Position numbers and translations under genes: made by a program | Notes under the pieces: model-generated | What the model was told of the DNA's origin: nothing | Databases searched by the model: none | Seen by the model: the letters and a program-made list of their open reading frames with translations, nothing else | Part shown: in pieces, positions 8,493 to 18,227 of the stretch | Numbering within the stretch: the stretch's first letter is position 1 | How the letters are laid out: the number at the start of each line of letters is the position of its first letter | Source of the DNA: Bacteroidales bacterium | GTDB lineage: Bacteria; Bacteroidota; Bacteroidia; Bacteroidales; UBA12077 | Direction of reading: 5' to 3' | NCBI GenBank assembly: GCA_013138975.1 | Contig: WTBR01000079.1 | Location: forward strand, 36,440-100,439 | DNA: 64,000 nt

Positions 8493-11246
8493 TTAGTTCT
8501 TATTTTTTTGTCGATAAAGCTTTTTATCCACAACACAAGCCAAATTTTCAATAGTGGATTTAGAATTTGTAAGCTCCTTGATGATTGAAGCTGTTACTAA
8601 TGGCTGTTCTATGGTATTAGCATGGTTAATAAAGGTTATTGCTACATTATGTCGTTTTTTTGCCCATTCTGTAATTTGCAATAAACTTTTTCGAAAACTA
8701 TTTTCCAAAGCAAGCGGATAAGCACTTTTTTTACCTTCTCTGTCCAACATAGCATGTTGTGATGCTATAATCTCACGAATATCTCGTAACATAAATATAA
8801 TATTATAATTATATTTTTCAGGAAGATGTTTAAGCTGTTGAGCTATTATCTTTACCACTTTTCCCTGAGCATCCTTAAGCCAGACTTTATTACGAGCTAA
8901 ACTTTTTGCTCCTTCATGTTCGTAATAACCTTTGGGGTTGTTTTCGTCAGCTTTTCTAATACCGTCGGTCAATACCTGAATACCGGCAGTCTCCATCATT
9001 TGCATCATCATGGAAGTACCGGAACGAGGGAGTCCGGAAACAATAAAAACAGAATCTTTAAGATTTCTATTAATATTTTTGAACTCAATATCATTAATCG
9101 CCTGTACCTCTTCCTTTTTTGTTGTCACATTGCTATTTTCTGATTCAAAATAAGCTATATGTGAAGCTAACTTTTCAGCATTTGGCAAGTGCTTTTCGTA
9201 TATTTCAATTAGCCTGTTTCTAGACTTACCGTATTTAGGAATTTGTTGAAGAGATATTTCGTACGCATTGGCAGCATGTTCATAGCTTTCCAATTGAAAC
9301 AGTGCTTCGCCCAAATGAAAATGTGCATAAGGGAAAAAGTGCATGAGCCCAACAGCATCTAATGCCGAACCGGCAGCATCTTCATATTTTTGTTGATTTA
9401 GGTATGCTATTGCCAATCCATCGTGATATTTAGGATTTTCAGGATCAATTTTCAAAAGATTAATAAATAATGCTTCTGCCTCCTTCCAGTTTTTTAATCC
9501 AAGATGTAAATTCGCAAGTTTTGTATTTAGAAGCTTACGATCAGGCATGGACTTACTAATTTCTTTTATCCTTACTAAGGCTTCATTAAATTTATTTTTA
9601 TGAATTAAAATATCTAATTCAATTAATTTAAGCTGTACAATTGCCATTCTTAGGGTTAATGACTTCTTTATTTTTTCCTGCTTTTCTTTTATCAATTTAT
9701 CCTCACTATTGATTGGGTCTTGTTCAATGGATTTGTTTATCTCTTCTTTAAGTTTTTCGATATTTTCATTAGACAGGACTAACTTTGGGTATAGTTCTGT
9801 GCATTCTTTGTGAAGTGATTCTGCTTTTTCGATTAAGTTGGTTTCTAAATAAGCAGTAAGAAGATTTAGAGCAAAACGTGATTCTGTTGGGTCTTTTTTT
9901 TGTAATTCCTCCAGCAAAGGAATAGCTTTATCGTAACGATTTGAACCTAAATATACTCTTGATAGATTATAGTTTTGTTCTGCAAAGGCTTTTGTAGTAG
10001 CTTCTTTTACATTTTCTCCAGGATCTTCAACATAACCCAATTCAATAAGTTGCTTAAGCTCTTCAAAATTAGCTTTTGGGTCTGAATTCTTTTCACCGTC
10101 GAGCATGCCTGAATACCCATCCACTTCGTCCCAGGAAGGTATCATATTAGGAAACGAATTACTTTCGAATGCTTGTACCAATGGAGCTGCATCCATATCT
10201 TCACCTATTGGTAATCCATAAATATTGAGAATGGTAGGTGTTATATTCATTAGAGATGCTCCATAAATTCGTTCATCTTTTTTTATACCCGGTCCTTTCA
10301 TACAGATAATTCCATAATCGCGATGTTGATATGCCGGACCGGCAGGCTCAGAAGGAATAAACGAAGGTCGAAGATGATCGGAGTGAAAGCCATGGTCAGA
10401 AATAAGAATCACAGTTGTGTCTTCATCTGTTTTCTTTAATAATGTATCCAGCATCATGTCGTGAAAACGATAAGTAGAATTTATAACATCCTTATAAACC
10501 TCAAATTCATTTTCAGAAATATTTTTCATTTTTGGAGGATGATAATTCATAAAGCCATGACAAAGGTGATCAATTGTATCTAAATAAACAGCCATAAAAT
10601 CCCATTCCTGATTGTCCATAATCCAAGTAGCAGCAGCATGATAACTTGATGCTTCAGCTATACTTTTAGCTAATTGATAGATTCGATTATCTTTACTTTG
10701 ATCAATTTTATCTGCTTTAGGTACAAAAGGCAGCAAGTGTTCCTGGGTTAATTCAGATGGGTGTATGCGCAATTCACTAAAAAATCTACTTAGGTTTTCC
10801 GGGTGAACAGTTTTATCAGGCATAGCCCATTTATCAGGCGCTTGGTTACACTTTGCAAAATTATTGGAAAGCATAATACCATTAATTGGTTCAACAGGAT
10901 GCGAAGGCCACCAACCCACAACGTGTGTTTTATAACCTTTTTGTGTTAATATATTCCAAATTGCTTTTACTTTTCTGGAAGAGGCTGTTATGGGGCGCAT
11001 ACCTATACCTTCCGGATCTGGCTCGGTAAAACCAAGTATACCATGTTTATCTGCAGTTTTTCCGGTAGCTATAGATGTCCATAGCATTGGAGAAAACGGA
11101 GGATCCAGCGTGGCAATATTCCCCATTACTCCTTGATTTACCAAACTCTCTAATGCTGGCATTTGTCCGGCATCCATTAGTGGATTTATAACTTTCCAGT
11201 CAGCAGCATCCCAACCGATTAGTAATACTTTCTTTTTATTTGACAT
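8493..11246 (-). CDS. phosphodiesterase-TPR-sulfotransferase fusion
   Basis: A 917-residue three-part protein without a signal peptide. Residues 1-390 are an alkaline phosphatase/type I phosphodiesterase domain: metal ligands in GWDAADW, a nucleophile region SPMLWTSIATG, DTIDHLCHGF and the second metal site SDHGFHSDH. Residues about 425-690 are TPR helices (YLGSNRYDKAIPLLEELQKKDP, and EYPKYH-type repeats). Residues about 725-917 are a sulfotransferase-like P-loop domain: VSGLPRSGTSMMMQMME is the 5'-phosphosulfate-binding loop and MLRDIREIIASQHAML the 3'-phosphate-binding segment. The fusion suggests an enzyme that hydrolyses and/or sulfates a phospho- or sulfo-conjugate. The substrate is unknown. 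It ends 19 bases before the Ig-repeat gene and follows the small gene at 11.4 kb on the same strand. Confidence 0.85.
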   Translation of the reverse strand: MSNKKKVLLIGWDAADWKVINPLMDAGQMPALESLVNQGVMGNIATLDPPFSPMLWTSIATGKTADKHGILGFTEPDPEGIGMRPITASSRKVKAIWNILTQKGYKTHVVGWWPSHPVEPINGIMLSNNFAKCNQAPDKWAMPDKTVHPENLSRFFSELRIHPSELTQEHLLPFVPKADKIDQSKDNRIYQLAKSIAEASSYHAAATWIMDNQEWDFMAVYLDTIDHLCHGFMNYHPPKMKNISENEFEVYKDVINSTYRFHDMMLDTLLKKTDEDTTVILISDHGFHSDHLRPSFIPSEPAGPAYQHRDYGIICMKGPGIKKDERIYGASLMNITPTILNIYGLPIGEDMDAAPLVQAFESNSFPNMIPSWDEVDGYSGMLDGEKNSDPKANFEELKQLIELGYVEDPGENVKEATTKAFAEQNYNLSRVYLGSNRYDKAIPLLEELQKKDPTESRFALNLLTAYLETNLIEKAESLHKECTELYPKLVLSNENIEKLKEEINKSIEQDPINSEDKLIKEKQEKIKKSLTLRMAIVQLKLIELDILIHKNKFNEALVRIKEISKSMPDRKLLNTKLANLHLGLKNWKEAEALFINLLKIDPENPKYHDGLAIAYLNQQKYEDAAGSALDAVGLMHFFPYAHFHLGEALFQLESYEHAANAYEISLQQIPKYGKSRNRLIEIYEKHLPNAEKLASHIAYFESENSNVTTKKEEVQAINDIEFKNINRNLKDSVFIVSGLPRSGTSMMMQMMETAGIQVLTDGIRKADENNPKGYYEHEGAKSLARNKVWLKDAQGKVVKIIAQQLKHLPEKYNYNIIFMLRDIREIIASQHAMLDREGKKSAYPLALENSFRKSLLQITEWAKKRHNVAITFINHANTIEQPLVTASIIKELTNSKSTIENLACVVDKKLYRQKNKN

Positions 11247-11291
11247 ATTTTATGAATAGAGTATATACAATCTTCTTTTTCCTGATAGTTC

Positions 11292-11387
11292 TTAAAAAAA
11301 TAGCTCCACAATTTCCTGTGATTTATGTGCATTAGGTTGTAAGAATATAACAACACCAAGAAATAATTTCAAAACAGTTTTTTTCAT
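11292..11387 (-). CDS. possible 31-residue secreted peptide
   Basis: A short ORF of 31 codons between the small PEP-CTERM-like gene and the fusion gene. It begins MKKTVLKLFLGVVIFLQPNA, which looks like a signal peptide, followed by only about eleven residues. It may be a real microprotein, the remnant of a truncated secreted protein, or chance. No family is recognised. Confidence 0.25.
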   Translation of the reverse strand: MKKTVLKLFLGVVIFLQPNAHKSQEIVELFF

Positions 11388-11442
11388 ATTTTTTTGAAAA
11401 TACTTTCTGTTTAATTGATTTATAAATAAATGAGAACAAAAA

Positions 11443-11637
11443 TTATTGCTTTACTATACTAGCATTTGATTTTTGTTTCCTCCATGCAATTAATCCTTGA
11501 TATCCCAAGGCTAAAAGACCAAGAGTTCCTGATTTTGGAATAGGGAAAGTTTTACCTTCTGGAGTAGTAAAATGATAGTCTTGACTATATAAATCTTTAA
11601 GTAATTCTTTTGATTCTTTCGATATTTTTTTATTCAT
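11443..11637 (-). CDS. small protein with PEP-CTERM-like tail
   Basis: A 64-residue protein read from MNKKISKESKELL; a nine-residue upstream extension is possible but unlikely. The N-terminal half is charged and helical and has no signal peptide. The C-terminal half reads FPIPKSGTLGLLALG, then YQGLIAWRKQK. This is a Pro-rich motif, a Gly/Leu hydrophobic stretch and a basic end, laid out like a PEP-CTERM sorting tail although the hydrophobic part is short. It lies directly upstream of the phosphodiesterase-sulfotransferase gene on the same strand. It may be a substrate, anchor or modified peptide of that enzyme; this is inference. Confidence 0.6.
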   Translation of the reverse strand: MNKKISKESKELLKDLYSQDYHFTTPEGKTFPIPKSGTLGLLALGYQGLIAWRKQKSNASIVKQ

Positions 11638-11945
11638 ATAAAATATATTGTTGATGGTACACAATAATACATTTTATTTTAGGTTTTTTCTAAGGCAAAT
11701 CTCCAACTTTGTTCAATATTTAAATAATTTTGATAAACTCTTCTTTTTAAGTTTTAAACACTAATAAATAATGTACGATTATTCTAAACAGATAAAATAC
11801 AAATAGTTTAACCTGAGTTCGATATAAGCAAATGCGCAAATGTTTAGTTTTCAATAAGCCTGAATTTTAGGTTAGGATCTTTTGATAATTGCTAAGAAGA
11901 AATTTGCTTAGGGTAAGCCTTATTCTTTGAGTTAAAATCCATGAT

Positions 11946-12321
11946 TACTTAATATCTACAAGTAAATTTCCATTTATCTAAACATTACGTATTTAACTGT
12001 TCCACAGTTGATTTGTGCCAGCAAGAAAACTACTTATTTTTAGGGTCTTTGATAAAAAAGCGTCAAAGACGTTCCGATAGTTATCGGAATTCGAAGTTTT
12101 GAAAACCAAGGAGTTCACTTTTGTGAATGCGATATACTGAGCATGTCGAAGTAACTGTTTTCAATACGAGGGTAACGAAGAACATTGCGAAGCTCACGAA
12201 CACAATTTTATAAATATTAAACTCGTGAGTAATTTGGCGTTTTTAACTAATATTGATGATATAAAATTATAATCAAATGTTGATTATTAATAAATTCGTA
12301 CCATGTTTTGCGGATTTAAGG
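11946..12321. repeat. interspersed repeat copy 1, interrupted
   Basis: Bases 11946-12011 and 12243-12321 together match the uninterrupted element at 18228-18368. The halves are separated here by about 231 bases that carry further palindromes: GTTCCGATAGTTATCGGAA near 12.07 kb and TACTGAGCATGTCGAAGTA at 12135-12153. A small hairpin inside the repeat (AACTGT-TCC-ACAGTT) is conserved as AACCGT-ACA-ACGGTT in the other copy, so the paired bases changed together. The 11665-12395 gap holds no supported gene otherwise. Confidence 0.7.
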
Positions 12322-12350
12322 GATTATTAAAAATGAACTGATTAGATTCC

Positions 12351-12392
12351 ACTTATACTAAATTCTTACGTCGTAATCAGGTTAGTATAAGT
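12351..12392 (-). other. hairpin after aroE stop
   Basis: Arms ACTTATACTAA and TTAGTATAAGT form an 11-bp stem starting four bases past the aroE stop codon. No T-run follows on the minus strand, so it may stabilise the mRNA end rather than act as a classical terminator. Confidence 0.55.
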
Positions 12393-12395
12393 TTT

Positions 12396-13157
12396 TCATT
12401 TTTTAAAGGAAATATTATTCCAAATTTTCCAAGAATACTCTGCTTGTTTTATAAGCATCTCAAATCCATTTTTCGTTACCGCTCCTTGCTCTTTTCCTTT
12501 TCTCAGGAATTCTGTTTGTTTTGGATTATAAATCAGGTCGTATAATAAATGATCATTTGTTATTGCATTATAGGGAATATCTGGATTTTGTGAAATTTCA
12601 GGATACATACCTAGTGGTGTGGTATTTATTATTAATTTAGTTTCACCAATTATATCCTTATTAAGCAATTCATAACTTATTTCTTTGGCGTTTTCAGGTT
12701 TTCGCGAAACCTTAGTATAAGTAATTCCAAGTTTTTTTAAAGCATGTGTAATTGCTAAGGAACTTCCTCCTGTTCCTAATACCAATGCTGATTTATGTTG
12801 TTTTTTTAATAGTGGTTTAATACTTTCGATAAAACCAAGGTAATCGGTATTATATCCTGTGAGTTTTAGTTTTGAGTTAACCCAATCGAATTTAATTGTA
12901 TTAATTGCTCCTATTTCCTTAGCGTCTTTATTAATTTCATCAAGGAAGGGTAGAATCTCTTGTTTATAAGGTATTGTTACATTTAATCCGGATAGTTCTG
13001 TAAAATCACTAATTAATTGATTGAATTCATCAATGCATTTTAAAGGATATAGATTGTAGAAAGTATTTTCAATTCCCTCTTCATTAAATTTTTCCTTAAA
13101 AAATGCGGGAGAAAAAGAATGTTCTAATGTTTTACCTATAAGTCCGAAAAAACGCAT
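12396..13157 (-). CDS. aroE: shikimate dehydrogenase
   Basis: AroE reduces 3-dehydroshikimate to shikimate with NADPH in aromatic amino acid synthesis. The 253-residue protein has the substrate-binding LEHSFSPAFF near residue 11, the catalytic lysine in GLNVTIPYKQEIL near residue 60, NTDYLGF near residue 104, the glycine-rich nucleotide loop VLGTGGSSLAI near residue 127 and the C-terminal NGFEMLIKQAEYSW. The start codon overlaps the stop of the upstream DUF368 gene by one base (TAATG), which implies translational coupling. A hairpin follows the stop. A decayed copy of its last 29 codons lies at 4692-4778. Confidence 0.95.
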   Translation of the reverse strand: MRFFGLIGKTLEHSFSPAFFKEKFNEEGIENTFYNLYPLKCIDEFNQLISDFTELSGLNVTIPYKQEILPFLDEINKDAKEIGAINTIKFDWVNSKLKLTGYNTDYLGFIESIKPLLKKQHKSALVLGTGGSSLAITHALKKLGITYTKVSRKPENAKEISYELLNKDIIGETKLIINTTPLGMYPEISQNPDIPYNAITNDHLLYDLIYNPKQTEFLRKGKEQGAVTKNGFEMLIKQAEYSWKIWNNISFKK

Positions 13158-14092
13158 TATTCTTGAGTGCTTGCTAATTTTTCTATCAAATATATCGTTA
13201 TAAATCCGATAATCATAAGAGAAATAGCAAGAATTACTTCGGTACTTAAAGTATCAGGAATGTATTTAGTTGACATAAGTGGAATTTTCTCACCCTCTTT
13301 TAGGATAAAATCTCCAACAGAATCAAGTAAGTAAATCTCATTTTTCCATGGCCATAGAATACTTAATGAACCAAGTATAAAACCTGTTAATATAGAGATC
13401 GTTTGATCTTTATATTTTTTATATATCCATGATAATATATGTGAAAAGGCTATTAAGCCAACGATTACTCCAATTATAACAGGGAAAAGTATTGCTAAAT
13501 CAAAAGTACTTACCGATTGAATCATTACAAGTTCATAATTACCAAGTAGAATAAGAATAAACGAGCCTGATAATCCTGGTAAAATCATACTACAAATTGC
13601 AACTATACCACAAATGATTAAATAGAAAAATGAATCATTTTGTGTTGCAGGATTTAGCATTGAAATGACTACTGCTATTGACGTTCCAAAAATAAATGTA
13701 AGAATAACACTAATACTCCATTTCTTAATTGTTTTACCAACGAAATATACCGAAGCTAATATTAATCCAAAGAAAAATGCCCAAACTAAAACAGGGTAAT
13801 TAGTAAATAAAAACTCCAGAAGCTTTGCTAAAGAAACAACGCTAATGATCATGCCTGAGAAAACTGCAATCAGGAAATATAAATCAACATATTCTATCAA
13901 TTCTTTTATTTTCCCTTTAAATAATAGTTTAATTGCTTTAATATCAAATGATTTAATAGCATTAATCAGTCTTTCGAAAACTCCAGTAATAAGTGCAATT
14001 GTTCCTCCTGAAACACCTGGGATTACATTTGCTGCTCCCATTGCAAAACCTTTTAAAAATAAGTTTATGTATTGTTGTATTTGATTTTTCAT
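13157..14092 (-). CDS. DUF368/PopT polyprenyl-phosphate transporter
   Basis: A polytopic membrane protein of about 311 residues. I start at MKNQIQQYINLF, nine residues into the longest frame, because the opening FLKGFAMGAANVIPGVSGGT is where family members begin. The family signature occurs twice (NVIPGVSGGTIALITGVFER near residue 20 and MILPGLSGSFILILLGNYE near residue 160), as expected for the inverted repeat of DUF368. Eight or more hydrophobic segments are visible. Members (PopT) recycle undecaprenyl phosphate across the membrane for cell-wall synthesis, by established work on the family. It is co-transcribed with aroE, which it overlaps by one base; this pairing has no obvious metabolic logic. 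Confidence 0.88.
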   Translation of the reverse strand: MKNQIQQYINLFLKGFAMGAANVIPGVSGGTIALITGVFERLINAIKSFDIKAIKLLFKGKIKELIEYVDLYFLIAVFSGMIISVVSLAKLLEFLFTNYPVLVWAFFFGLILASVYFVGKTIKKWSISVILTFIFGTSIAVVISMLNPATQNDSFFYLIICGIVAICSMILPGLSGSFILILLGNYELVMIQSVSTFDLAILFPVIIGVIVGLIAFSHILSWIYKKYKDQTISILTGFILGSLSILWPWKNEIYLLDSVGDFILKEGEKIPLMSTKYIPDTLSTEVILAISLMIIGFITIYLIEKLASTQE

Positions 14093-14105
14093 AATTGTTA
14101 TTAAA

Positions 14106-14147
14106 AAAAACGAAAACACTTCAAGCTATATAGAATGTTTTCGTTTT
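14106..14147 (-). terminator. terminator between TPR gene and DUF368
   Basis: The arms AAAACGAAAACA and TGTTTTCGTTTT form a 12-bp stem with A/T-rich flanks between the TPR gene (stop at 14174) and the DUF368 start. It separates two minus-strand transcription units, so the DUF368-aroE pair would need its own promoter. Confidence 0.75.
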
Positions 14148-14173
14148 GGAATTATTTATTTTACTTCAATGTA

Positions 14174-15589
14174 TTATTCTTCAAAACAATATTTATTTAG
14201 AAGTTCATTTACCACGTTATCCTCAATAGCATCAGGATATAACAGAATGATTTCTAAATAATCTTTGGGATCTATTTTTAGCCCTTTTTCAAATAGCATC
14301 AAAGCTTTATCCTTTTCATTTTTTAAAAAATAACATCCAGATAAACGATAATAAACCAAGGCATTTCGTGTATTATCTTTAAGATATTCTGATAATATAT
14401 TTATCGCAAGATCAATTTTTTTTATTCGAACATATGAATCTGAAAGTGAGAAAGCAAAGTCCATTTCCTCAGGGCTTAAATCATGCGCTTTTTTAAAAGC
14501 ATTTAAAGCTTCCTGATTTTTATTAAGTTCGTTAAGAATATTCCCATATAAATATAGAAATTCAGGATTAATATCATCAATAACTGTTGCTTTTTCGATT
14601 AAAGGTAATGCCAATTCGAATTTTTCCAATCTGAACATTACATTTGCTTTGCCAAAATATGCGTCTGCGTAATAATTGTCAATATTTAAAGCATCATCAT
14701 AATATTTAAGCGCTAGATCAAATTCCTTAAGACTTTCATAGCAATCGCCAATAAAAGTTAATATCTCAACACTTTTACCATCAAATTTCAAATACTCTTT
14801 ATAGTTTATAATAGCATTATGAAAATCTTCATGATTTGAATAAGCATTAGCTAAATTAAAATAGGCTACAGAAAAGTCAGGATTTATAGCGAGTGCATAT
14901 TCATATGCTTCAACAGCTTCTGGGTATTTTTCATATTTATTATACAAAATACCTAAATTATACCATGCATTCTCTGAAAATGGTTCTTTATCTATATATT
15001 GAATATAAAACTCAATGCTTTTATTTATTTGCCCTAATTTTTCATAGCAATAACCAATATCAAATAAAAGCATAATATTTTTACTATCTAGCTTATAAGC
15101 TTCATGTAAATATTTTAATGCGGTTTTATATCTTCCAATTTGCTCAAACGATTGAGCTATGGTATGTATAACCTCTGCTTTATCTTCGTAACTATATATT
15201 ATTGCTGTATCGAATGCTCTTTCTGCTTCGCTGTAGCGCCCCATTATATTAAGCGTACTACCTTTAAGCAAGTAAACATCAGAATTTGAAGATTCAATTT
15301 TTTCGAGTTGATTAATAAGTTGTAAAGCTGGAGCAGCGTGTCCTTTATCAACCAAGACCTGTGCTTTCTTCATTTGAATATTTAACGAATTTGGATGTTG
15401 CTGAGCTGCATATTTAACTACATTTAAAGCATTATTTGCCTTATTACTATCAATATAATAATCTATAATACTTTCAAACTCGGAAACATCAAAAAAATAA
15501 CTTGTGTTATTTTTTAACATCTCTTCATAACGATTAACTAATTCGCTATATTCCTCTTCATGAAAAATATCTTCAAAATCTTCTTTCAT
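14174..15589 (-). CDS. TPR-repeat protein
   Basis: A cytoplasmic protein of about 471 residues made almost only of tetratricopeptide repeats. I prefer the start MKEDFEDIFHEEEYSE because the candidate -7 box at 15612 would leave only a few bases before the alternative start at 15601. About twelve TPR units can be read, for example AWYNLGILYNKYEKYPEAVE, FSVAYFNLANAYSNHEDFHN and ADAYFGKANVMFRLEKFELA. There is no signal peptide, membrane segment or catalytic domain. Such proteins are scaffolds and are common in Bacteroidota. Its partner is unknown. A terminator follows. Confidence 0.85.
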   Translation of the reverse strand: MKEDFEDIFHEEEYSELVNRYEEMLKNNTSYFFDVSEFESIIDYYIDSNKANNALNVVKYAAQQHPNSLNIQMKKAQVLVDKGHAAPALQLINQLEKIESSNSDVYLLKGSTLNIMGRYSEAERAFDTAIIYSYEDKAEVIHTIAQSFEQIGRYKTALKYLHEAYKLDSKNIMLLFDIGYCYEKLGQINKSIEFYIQYIDKEPFSENAWYNLGILYNKYEKYPEAVEAYEYALAINPDFSVAYFNLANAYSNHEDFHNAIINYKEYLKFDGKSVEILTFIGDCYESLKEFDLALKYYDDALNIDNYYADAYFGKANVMFRLEKFELALPLIEKATVIDDINPEFLYLYGNILNELNKNQEALNAFKKAHDLSPEEMDFAFSLSDSYVRIKKIDLAINILSEYLKDNTRNALVYYRLSGCYFLKNEKDKALMLFEKGLKIDPKDYLEIILLYPDAIEDNVVNELLNKYCFEE

Positions 15590-15611
15590 ATTCTCTCTCA
15601 AAATTTGAACG

Positions 15612-15643
15612 CAAAACTAATCATTTTCGAGTGATTTGTACAA
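15612..15643 (-). promoter_or_regulatory. candidate promoter of the TPR gene
   Basis: On the minus strand a TAGTTTTG box (15612-15619) fits the Bacteroidota -7 consensus TAnnTTTG. A TTG triplet at 15641-15643 lies about 21 bases upstream as a possible -33 element. Transcription would start near 15605, just before the preferred start codon. Confidence 0.4.
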
Positions 15644-15673
15644 TCTATTCATACTTTTTTATTCTTCTATTTC

Positions 15674-18115
15674 TTAATTTAAATTATCATATATTTTCAA
15701 TACTTCATCCTTAAGGCTTTCAATTTCAGACAATAGAATTTCATTGTTGATGCTTGTTTCTATCTCACTGTAAATCTTTTTTAAGTCTTCTTCAAAAAGC
15801 TTACCAATTCTTAGATTTTTATATTGCAATCCATTTGTTTTTATCCGTTGACATACTTCTTTTAAACCATAATAAGCATCGTTAAAATAAATAAGTTTTA
15901 TTGCAATATCTCTACCATATAGCTTATTTAGTACTATCCAAAGTGATTTATCTGCATTATATGAGTTTGTATTCCAATAATAATTTGAAGCTGTAAGCAA
16001 GCTAATCATATTCAACTCATTTAAATCGCTTGTATTTAATAAAATTTTCTTTTGGGGAGATTGTTTATAAAAATTGTCAAAAGCTAGTAAATTATAAGGT
16101 TCAAAAATCGACAAAGTTCTTATTTTACCTGCATAGTAATTCCGAATTAATTCTGAATTAAATCTTTCATGTTGAATTAATAAGCTATTATCATATAATA
16201 TGGGAGATGTTCCTGTAATTTCTTTTATTCTAAAATATTCAGCATTATCAATTTGCGCTGAATAATACGTTCCACCTGTCCAATATATTGAAATATCTTT
16301 AGATATATTTTTATTAATATTGTAATAATATATTTCTGCCTTACCATGTCCTTTATCAATAATATCTAAGCTTTTCCATGGGGGAAGAAGCTCAAGATTA
16401 ACGGATATATTTTTCTTATTAATGTAATTGCTAAAACTATTGAGTTTCTTTATATGTGCTAAATGCAAGTTAGTACTGTAAATAGAGCTGTCACTTGATA
16501 ATAATATTGATTTCAAAGATTTTGTAGTCAATCCTCTGGAATTGAATCTATCAAACAAATCAACTTTATCTATTTTTAATTTATCTAAATCAAGCAATAA
16601 TCCATATTTAATGGAACTATTTTCGTTTATTATATCCTTAAATGAATCAAATGGGTAATGTTCTTCATGCTTTGTACCATACCATTCAAAATATGCATTA
16701 TTGAATTTAAATTGATTCAACAATTTCATTTTTACATTAAATTCTTCAAGAGCTCCTTCAAAATTGTGTATTATGAGTGCTCTTTCCTGAAAGTCAGGAT
16801 AATCAATAATATCTGCACTTAAATACAATGAATTTTTCGAGTCGAATAATTGATTGAATGTAGTTATAGCGTTTCTTATTGCTTGATCATTTATACCATT
16901 AATAAAAACCAGGTTGTCTTTATTTTTTGATTGAATAATGTAGTATGAACCCTCATGTTCTCTAATAATTGAATCTGGCAAGCTTGAATTAGAAGTTTTA
17001 TAGATTTCACTTTCCCCTATTGATATAATAAATTGTTTTTCTGATATCTCATTTAAGTTAATATTCTTAACAATCTTTATATTATCATTTCGAAGGTCTG
17101 AACTATCATTAATTAAAGAGTTTAATATTTCTTTTAATTCTACTGCTGATTCTAAAATATTTTTACTGGAATTCTTTGGAATTACAATTATTGGATAAAG
17201 TGCTACTTCTTGATTAAAAAATTCTATTTGAGAATTCTTTATCAATTGCTTAGGTTGTGGAAATACTAAATCATTTGCTAAATAAGATGAATCGAAATAA
17301 GGTTCTAATCTTTCGAGCATGGTAAAATTTTCATTCGTGTATCGAAAATCAACATTATCAATCCACATTTTACCTGTTCCTTTTAGTCCAATAAATATTT
17401 TTACATATCGTGCATTATCAGGTATATCGCCATCGAAATAAGGAAAATTTGCTGTTATGCCATGAATCTCACCCCAAGCAAAGTTATCAAGTTCCCAAAA
17501 ATTTGATAGTGTTAATGATTTAAATGTATTATCAATTTTTTTATCAGTAAAGGCATCTAATTCTGTTCCACTAATTTCTATTTTATTTTTATCGTAAAAA
17601 TGCAATCGTATATTTATTGCATCATACATTTTTGTACCAATTCGCGACTGATTAGGATAAATATCTTCAAGTTTCAAAAATAATTTTAGGGAATAATTGC
17701 CAGGAATTACTTTAAGGTAATCGCTAATAATTCCTTCGCCTGTTATTTCTATCTCATTAGCTTTATTCCTCTCAATCTTAATTGAGTGATTTCCTTTATA
17801 AACATCTTCTGACCCAAATTCTCCATTTTCAGAATTTACCCATTTAATATTTTGCCCTACTTTCTTCCATCCATTAATCACATATGATTTTACACTACCT
17901 TCTTCGTAATAAACTTTCCCTGCTTCAAATGAATGATTAATTACTATATTTCCTAAATTCTTTTCGTTATTACGTATGTTAAAAGGGATTGATGTTGGGT
18001 ATTTTGCCGACCAGCTTGTCTGTATTCTTGTTTGATTCTCTTTTTTGCAAGCACTTGCAAATATTATGATAAGTAATAAAAATATGTAAAACCTAACTTT
18101 TTTTTTGTCACTCAT
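15674..18115 (-). CDS. glycosidase-like lipoprotein (GH20-type N-domain)
   Basis: An 813-residue lipoprotein: MSDKKKVRFYIFLLLIIIFASAC is a lipoprotein signal with FASAC as lipobox. Residues about 55-275 form a beta-sandwich resembling a carbohydrate-binding module (INHSFEAG..., ending MWIDNVDFRY). Residues about 300-430 look like the alpha/beta domain that precedes the barrel in hexosaminidases of GH20 and related families (AVELKEILNSL, FIISIGESEIYK, GSYYIIQS, AIRNAITTFNQL). The rest may be a TIM-barrel with long insertions (ADIIDYPDFQERALIIHNFE starts it). I do not see a clear Asp-Glu catalytic pair, so activity is uncertain. It probably binds or trims glycans at the outer membrane. The gene lies just upstream of the TPR gene. 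Confidence 0.65.
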   Translation of the reverse strand: MSDKKKVRFYIFLLLIIIFASACKKENQTRIQTSWSAKYPTSIPFNIRNNEKNLGNIVINHSFEAGKVYYEEGSVKSYVINGWKKVGQNIKWVNSENGEFGSEDVYKGNHSIKIERNKANEIEITGEGIISDYLKVIPGNYSLKLFLKLEDIYPNQSRIGTKMYDAINIRLHFYDKNKIEISGTELDAFTDKKIDNTFKSLTLSNFWELDNFAWGEIHGITANFPYFDGDIPDNARYVKIFIGLKGTGKMWIDNVDFRYTNENFTMLERLEPYFDSSYLANDLVFPQPKQLIKNSQIEFFNQEVALYPIIVIPKNSSKNILESAVELKEILNSLINDSSDLRNDNIKIVKNINLNEISEKQFIISIGESEIYKTSNSSLPDSIIREHEGSYYIIQSKNKDNLVFINGINDQAIRNAITTFNQLFDSKNSLYLSADIIDYPDFQERALIIHNFEGALEEFNVKMKLLNQFKFNNAYFEWYGTKHEEHYPFDSFKDIINENSSIKYGLLLDLDKLKIDKVDLFDRFNSRGLTTKSLKSILLSSDSSIYSTNLHLAHIKKLNSFSNYINKKNISVNLELLPPWKSLDIIDKGHGKAEIYYYNINKNISKDISIYWTGGTYYSAQIDNAEYFRIKEITGTSPILYDNSLLIQHERFNSELIRNYYAGKIRTLSIFEPYNLLAFDNFYKQSPQKKILLNTSDLNELNMISLLTASNYYWNTNSYNADKSLWIVLNKLYGRDIAIKLIYFNDAYYGLKEVCQRIKTNGLQYKNLRIGKLFEEDLKKIYSEIETSINNEILLSEIESLKDEVLKIYDNLN

Positions 18116-18227
18116 AACACTAAATTTTCAATATGAAAAGTACATCAGAATTTTAAATTATAACTTATTAAAGTTTAAAAGTTATTAAAAATTAATGACT
18201 TTTTATTCACATATTAGGTTTTTAAAT

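Noticed and set aside
8474..8551. Upstream start for the Ig-repeat protein
   Set aside because: It would add 26 residues before a good signal peptide and overlap the end of the preceding gene.
15674..18115. Firm call as beta-N-acetylhexosaminidase
   Set aside because: The N-domain fits GH20-type enzymes but the expected Asp-Glu pair is not evident, so only a glycosidase-like lipoprotein is claimed.
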